52,745 nucleotides of DNA, from contig CANCRX010000018.1 of NCBI GenBank assembly GCA_947380655.1, positions 1 through 52,745 on the forward strand, in the 5' to 3' direction. Of the stretch, positions 50,016 to 52,745 are shown in pieces. The position numbers were made by a program, and so were the translations under genes. Numbering within the stretch: position 1 is the first letter of the stretch; every line of letters starts with the position of its first letter. This DNA is from Alcaligenaceae bacterium. Its GTDB lineage: Bacteria; Pseudomonadota; Gammaproteobacteria; Burkholderiales; Burkholderiaceae_B. The notes under the pieces were generated by a model that was not told the origin of the DNA, searched no databases, and saw only the letters and a list, made by a program, of their open reading frames with translations.

Positions 50016-51701
50016 TTACTTTTGCGCAGCTGCACGCAGTTTAGAAATGGTGGTGGTGGGTGTGATGGCTTCAGGATCGATCAGGCAGTGAACAATGGCA
50101 GGTTTGCCACTTGCCACCGCGCGTTCAAACGCGGCTGCAAACTGATCGGTTGACTCGACGCGCTCGCCGTGACCACCAAAAGCACGTGCATAGGCGGCGA
50201 AATCAGGGTTCTGCAAATGCGTTGCAGAAATGCGACCAGGATAATGTTTTTCCTGATGCATGCGAATCGTACCGTACATACCGTTATCGATGATCAGCAC
50301 AATAATCGGCAGGTTGTATTGCACGGCGGTTGCAAATTCCTGACCATGCATCATGAAGCAACCGTCGCCGGCAAAACAAACCACCATTTTTTCTGGTGAG
50401 AGACGTTTTGCTCCGACTGCCGCAGGCAAGCCATAACCCATTGAACCAGAGGTCGGTGCTAACTGGGTACCGTATTGTGTAAAACGATGGAAGCGATGCA
50501 GCCATGTTGCAAAGTTACCTGCACCGTTGGTCATGATCGCATCTGCAGGGAGATGCGACTCCAGATACGCCATGACACCGCCCATTTGCAGCGCACCAGG
50601 GGTTTTGATGGGGGCAGGATCACTCCAGGCCAGGTAGCTTTGATGCATTGTTTCTGTATCGGCTGCCCAGGGCGTGGCGGCAGGTGCTGGCAAGGACGCG
50701 AGCTCTGTAGCAAAGGCGGCTGGCGACGCATTGATGGCCAGTGAGGCGCGATAGACGCGACCAAGTTCACCACTGTCTGGATGCACATGGACCAGCGTTT
50801 GCTTAGGTACTGGAATATCAAACAGTGTGTAAGCCTGGCTAGGCATCTCCGACATACGGCCACCCACCAGCAAAACGAGATCAGCATTTTCGATGCGTTT
50901 GAGCAGTGCTGGATTCAAACCAATCCCTACGTCACCGATAAAGCATGGATGGTCAGCGGGGAATAGCATTTGCCGGCGGAACGAAACCGCGACGGGGAGT
51001 TTAAATTTTTCTGCAAAGGTTGTGAATTCTTCGACTGCTTTGGCATTCCAGCGCGTGCCGCCCAGTATGGCAACAGGTGCTTTTGCAGCAGCAATACGCT
51101 TTGCCAGATCAGCCATCTGACCGGCAGCAGGTGCTGAGTCGATCGCTTCATAATGCGGGGCATCGGGTACGGTCGCCATTTCAACCAGCATATCTTCAGG
51201 CAAAGCGATGACAACCGGGCCTGGCCGACCTGAGGTCGCAACATGGAAGGCGCGGGAGAGGATTTCGGGGATACGAGCGGCATCATCAATTTCGGTTGCC
51301 CATTTGGCTGCCTGGCCAAAAATCGCACGGTAATCCATTTCCTGAAATGCTTCACGTTCGCGCATGCCGCGCTCAATCTGACCGACAAAAACGATCAGAG
51401 GGGTGGAGTCTTGTTTAGCGATGTGAATGCCTGCCAGGGCATTGGATGCGCCCGGTCCACGCGTGACCATGCAGATACCTGGCTGCCCCGTCAGTTTGCC
51501 GTGTGCATCAGCCATCATGGCCGCACCGCCTTCCTGGCGACAGACCGTCACATCGATATTGACGTCGACCAGCGCATCGAGCACGGCCAGAAAGCTTTCA
51601 CCTGGCACGCAAAATACGTGTTTGACGCCGTGACTAACCAATTGACCGACAAGTATTTGTCCGCCGGTACGTGGTGCGCTTGATGATGGTGCTTGGCTCA
51701 T
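50016..51701 (-). CDS. Thiamine-diphosphate-binding enzyme (acetolactate-synthase-like)
   Basis: A 561-residue ThDP enzyme from ATG 51701; the frame is open to 51791 but the preceding residues are low-complexity and unrelated. The catalytic Glu57 lies in CRQEGGAAMMADA, and the ThDP motif AGDGCFMMHGQEFATAVQYNLPIIVLIIDNGMYG closes with the expected Asn. The family includes acetolactate synthase, benzoylformate decarboxylase and oxalyl-CoA or sulphoacetaldehyde enzymes. No small subunit of acetolactate synthase is nearby, and the sequence does not settle the substrate. It lies between gcdH and a CaiB gene on the same strand; 10-base repeats precede it. Confidence 0.85.
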   Translation of the reverse strand: MSQAPSSSAPRTGGQILVGQLVSHGVKHVFCVPGESFLAVLDALVDVNIDVTVCRQEGGAAMMADAHGKLTGQPGICMVTRGPGASNALAGIHIAKQDSTPLIVFVGQIERGMREREAFQEMDYRAIFGQAAKWATEIDDAARIPEILSRAFHVATSGRPGPVVIALPEDMLVEMATVPDAPHYEAIDSAPAAGQMADLAKRIAAAKAPVAILGGTRWNAKAVEEFTTFAEKFKLPVAVSFRRQMLFPADHPCFIGDVGIGLNPALLKRIENADLVLLVGGRMSEMPSQAYTLFDIPVPKQTLVHVHPDSGELGRVYRASLAINASPAAFATELASLPAPAATPWAADTETMHQSYLAWSDPAPIKTPGALQMGGVMAYLESHLPADAIMTNGAGNFATWLHRFHRFTQYGTQLAPTSGSMGYGLPAAVGAKRLSPEKMVVCFAGDGCFMMHGQEFATAVQYNLPIIVLIIDNGMYGTIRMHQEKHYPGRISATHLQNPDFAAYARAFGGHGERVESTDQFAAAFERAVASGKPAIVHCLIDPEAITPTTTISKLRAAAQK

Positions 51702-51722
51702 AGGATTTCGCTGTGTAGAGAA

Positions 51723-51757
51723 GTAACGTGAGGTAACGTGAGGTAACGTTGTGTAAC
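51723..51757. repeat. 10-bp tandem repeats upstream of the ThDP enzyme gene
   Basis: GTAACGTGAG occurs at 51723-51732 and 51733-51742, followed by diverged GTAACGTTGT (51743-51752) and GTAAC (51753-51757). The unit length equals one helical turn, so all copies face the same side of DNA. They lie 22 bases upstream of the ATG, in the promoter or leader. Direct repeats like this can be binding arrays for a regulator or slippage products. Confidence 0.75.
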
Positions 51758-51815
51758 TGGATGGGCAAACCCTAATTCTATCGTGTTGCAAGGGTTTGAG
51801 GTGGATAAGCCCTGC

Positions 51816-52745
51816 TTAGCCCTCTTTGAATCCTGGCGGTAGCTTGCGCAGGGTGGCAGGTGTCCTGGAAAGCTTGATCGGAGAAGCTAAGCCACGATAT
51901 TTGCCTTGTTTTAGGACCATTTTTCGGTGTTGCGTGTGCGGATGTTCCAGAATTTGCTGAACATTGAGGACTGCCGCGGCCGGAACTCCCGCCTTGAGTA
52001 AGGTCTCGGAAATTGTTGCTGCATCGTGGTGTTTGAGCTTCTCAACCAGTAATGCATGCAGGGCAGGACGGTTTTTAATCCGCTCCTGGTTCGATGCGAA
52101 ACGTGGATCTGTCGAAAGCTCTGTGGCCTCAAGGACCTTGAGCAAGGTTTGAAATTGACGATCATTGCCAACGGCTAAAAACAAAGGTCCATTTTTAGTT
52201 TCAACGGTTTCGTAAGGCGAGATGTTCGGATGCGCGTTACCCGTACGTCCGGGGATATTTCCATTTCCGAAAAAGTTAGCCGCATGGGGGTGTAGTAGTG
52301 AAATCGCGCAATCAAACAACGTAATGTCGAGAAACTGGCCCAGGCCGCTACGATGACGTTCTTGCATGGCCAACAAAATAGCCAGGGCCGCATTCAAACC
52401 CGTCACCATATCTACAACAGGCAGGCCTACCCGTGTCGCTTCACCACCCGCCTCACCATTCACACTCATCAATCCGCACATCGCTTGTGCGCAGGCATCA
52501 TATCCAGGCATACCACCAAGAGGCCCGTCGGCACCAAACCCGCTGATACGGCAGTGAACAAGTTTAGGGAAAAGTTGTTTGAGGGTTTCATACCCGATTC
52601 CCCATTTTTCAAGCGTACCAGGCTTGAAGTTCTCAATCAGTATGTCGGCGTCGGCCAGCAAAGATTTCAGGAATTCCTGACCCGCTGGCTGCGCCAGATC
52701 AATGGTTAAGCCTGTCTTGTTTCGATTGACGCCGACAAAGTAGGA
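51816..52745 (-). CDS. Family III CoA-transferase (CaiB/BaiF), 5' end beyond the window
   Basis: The frame is open from the stop at 51816 to the right border, giving 309 residues of the C-terminal part. It matches the family: YFVGVNRNKTGLTIDL near the cut end, ADILIENFKPGTLEKWGIGYE, ISGFGADGPLGGMPGYDACAQAMCGLMS with the catalytic-type Asp of GYDACAQA, and DMVTGLNAALAILLAM. These enzymes move CoA from succinyl-CoA or another thioester to a carboxylic acid. Closeness to gcdH suggests glutarate or a related dicarboxylate as acceptor, which is inference. Confidence 0.9.
   Translation of the reverse strand, partial: SYFVGVNRNKTGLTIDLAQPAGQEFLKSLLADADILIENFKPGTLEKWGIGYETLKQLFPKLVHCRISGFGADGPLGGMPGYDACAQAMCGLMSVNGEAGGEATRVGLPVVDMVTGLNAALAILLAMQERHRSGLGQFLDITLFDCAISLLHPHAANFFGNGNIPGRTGNAHPNISPYETVETKNGPLFLAVGNDRQFQTLLKVLEATELSTDPRFASNQERIKNRPALHALLVEKLKHHDAATISETLLKAGVPAAAVLNVQQILEHPHTQHRKMVLKQGKYRGLASPIKLSRTPATLRKLPPGFKEG

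Overview
The window looks like a chromosomal segment of a betaproteobacterium, most likely Burkholderiales, family Alcaligenaceae (relatives of Bordetella, Pusillimonas and similar genera). This rests on gene content and order: tRNA-Ala/Glu/Asp, then FemAB-like protein, lnt, corC, ybeY, phoH and miaB; yajC-secD-secF beside tgt-queA; a fused malic enzyme next to a barstar-like gene; tkt-gap-pgk; fba-purC-purE-purK; a TctC/Bug binding protein; and family III CoA-transferase and glutaryl-CoA dehydrogenase genes. No rRNA, insertion sequence or CRISPR array is visible. The genus cannot be fixed from the sequence alone.

Positions 1-1.7 kb form an AT-richer accessory edge: a lipoprotein cut by the left border, a small Cys/His 'HGG' protein of the kind carried by prophages and integrative elements, a divergent XRE repressor with repeat operators, and about 600 bases without a convincing gene. 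It stops at a three-gene tRNA operon (Ala-GGC, Glu-TTC, Asp-GTC; minus strand) with a visible promoter and terminator. This resembles the edge of a decayed element downstream of tRNA-Asp.

Positions 2.2-14.6 kb are a minus-strand housekeeping block: envelope lipoprotein maturation (lnt, corC), ribosome/RNA maturation (ybeY, phoH, miaB), protein export (yajC-secD-secF, with a strong hairpin about 26 nt upstream of each of secD and secF) and queuosine synthesis (queA-tgt). Positions 14.6-25.7 kb hold PBP4-type dacB coupled to an unknown periplasmic protein, a yqjD/yqjE-like membrane stress operon behind a 38-bp perfect palindrome, ubiD, a lytic transglycosylase, an aminotransferase, an FAD-oxidase-like orphan, maeB and an orphan barstar homologue.

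Positions 25.8-44.3 kb hold central metabolism (rsmE, tkt, gap, pgk, fba, purCEK, tsaC-like sua5), interrupted by a cupin gene, a cbpA-cbpM chaperone pair behind a sigma-32-like promoter, an NMT1/SsuA-type ABC transporter with a structured leader, a Pit phosphate transporter, a mog-type gene and a class I methyltransferase. Positions 44.3-52.7 kb are catabolic: a GntR regulator divergent from a sugar-acid dehydratase / RraA-like / TctC operon, then gcdH, a ThDP-dependent enzyme and a CaiB-type CoA-transferase cut by the right border.

No large undescribed system is evident. The items most worth following are the ABC-transporter leader RNA, the paired sec intercistronic hairpins, the 38-bp palindrome, the orphan barstar, the FAD-oxidase-like relic, and the operator-like repeats in the catabolic region.
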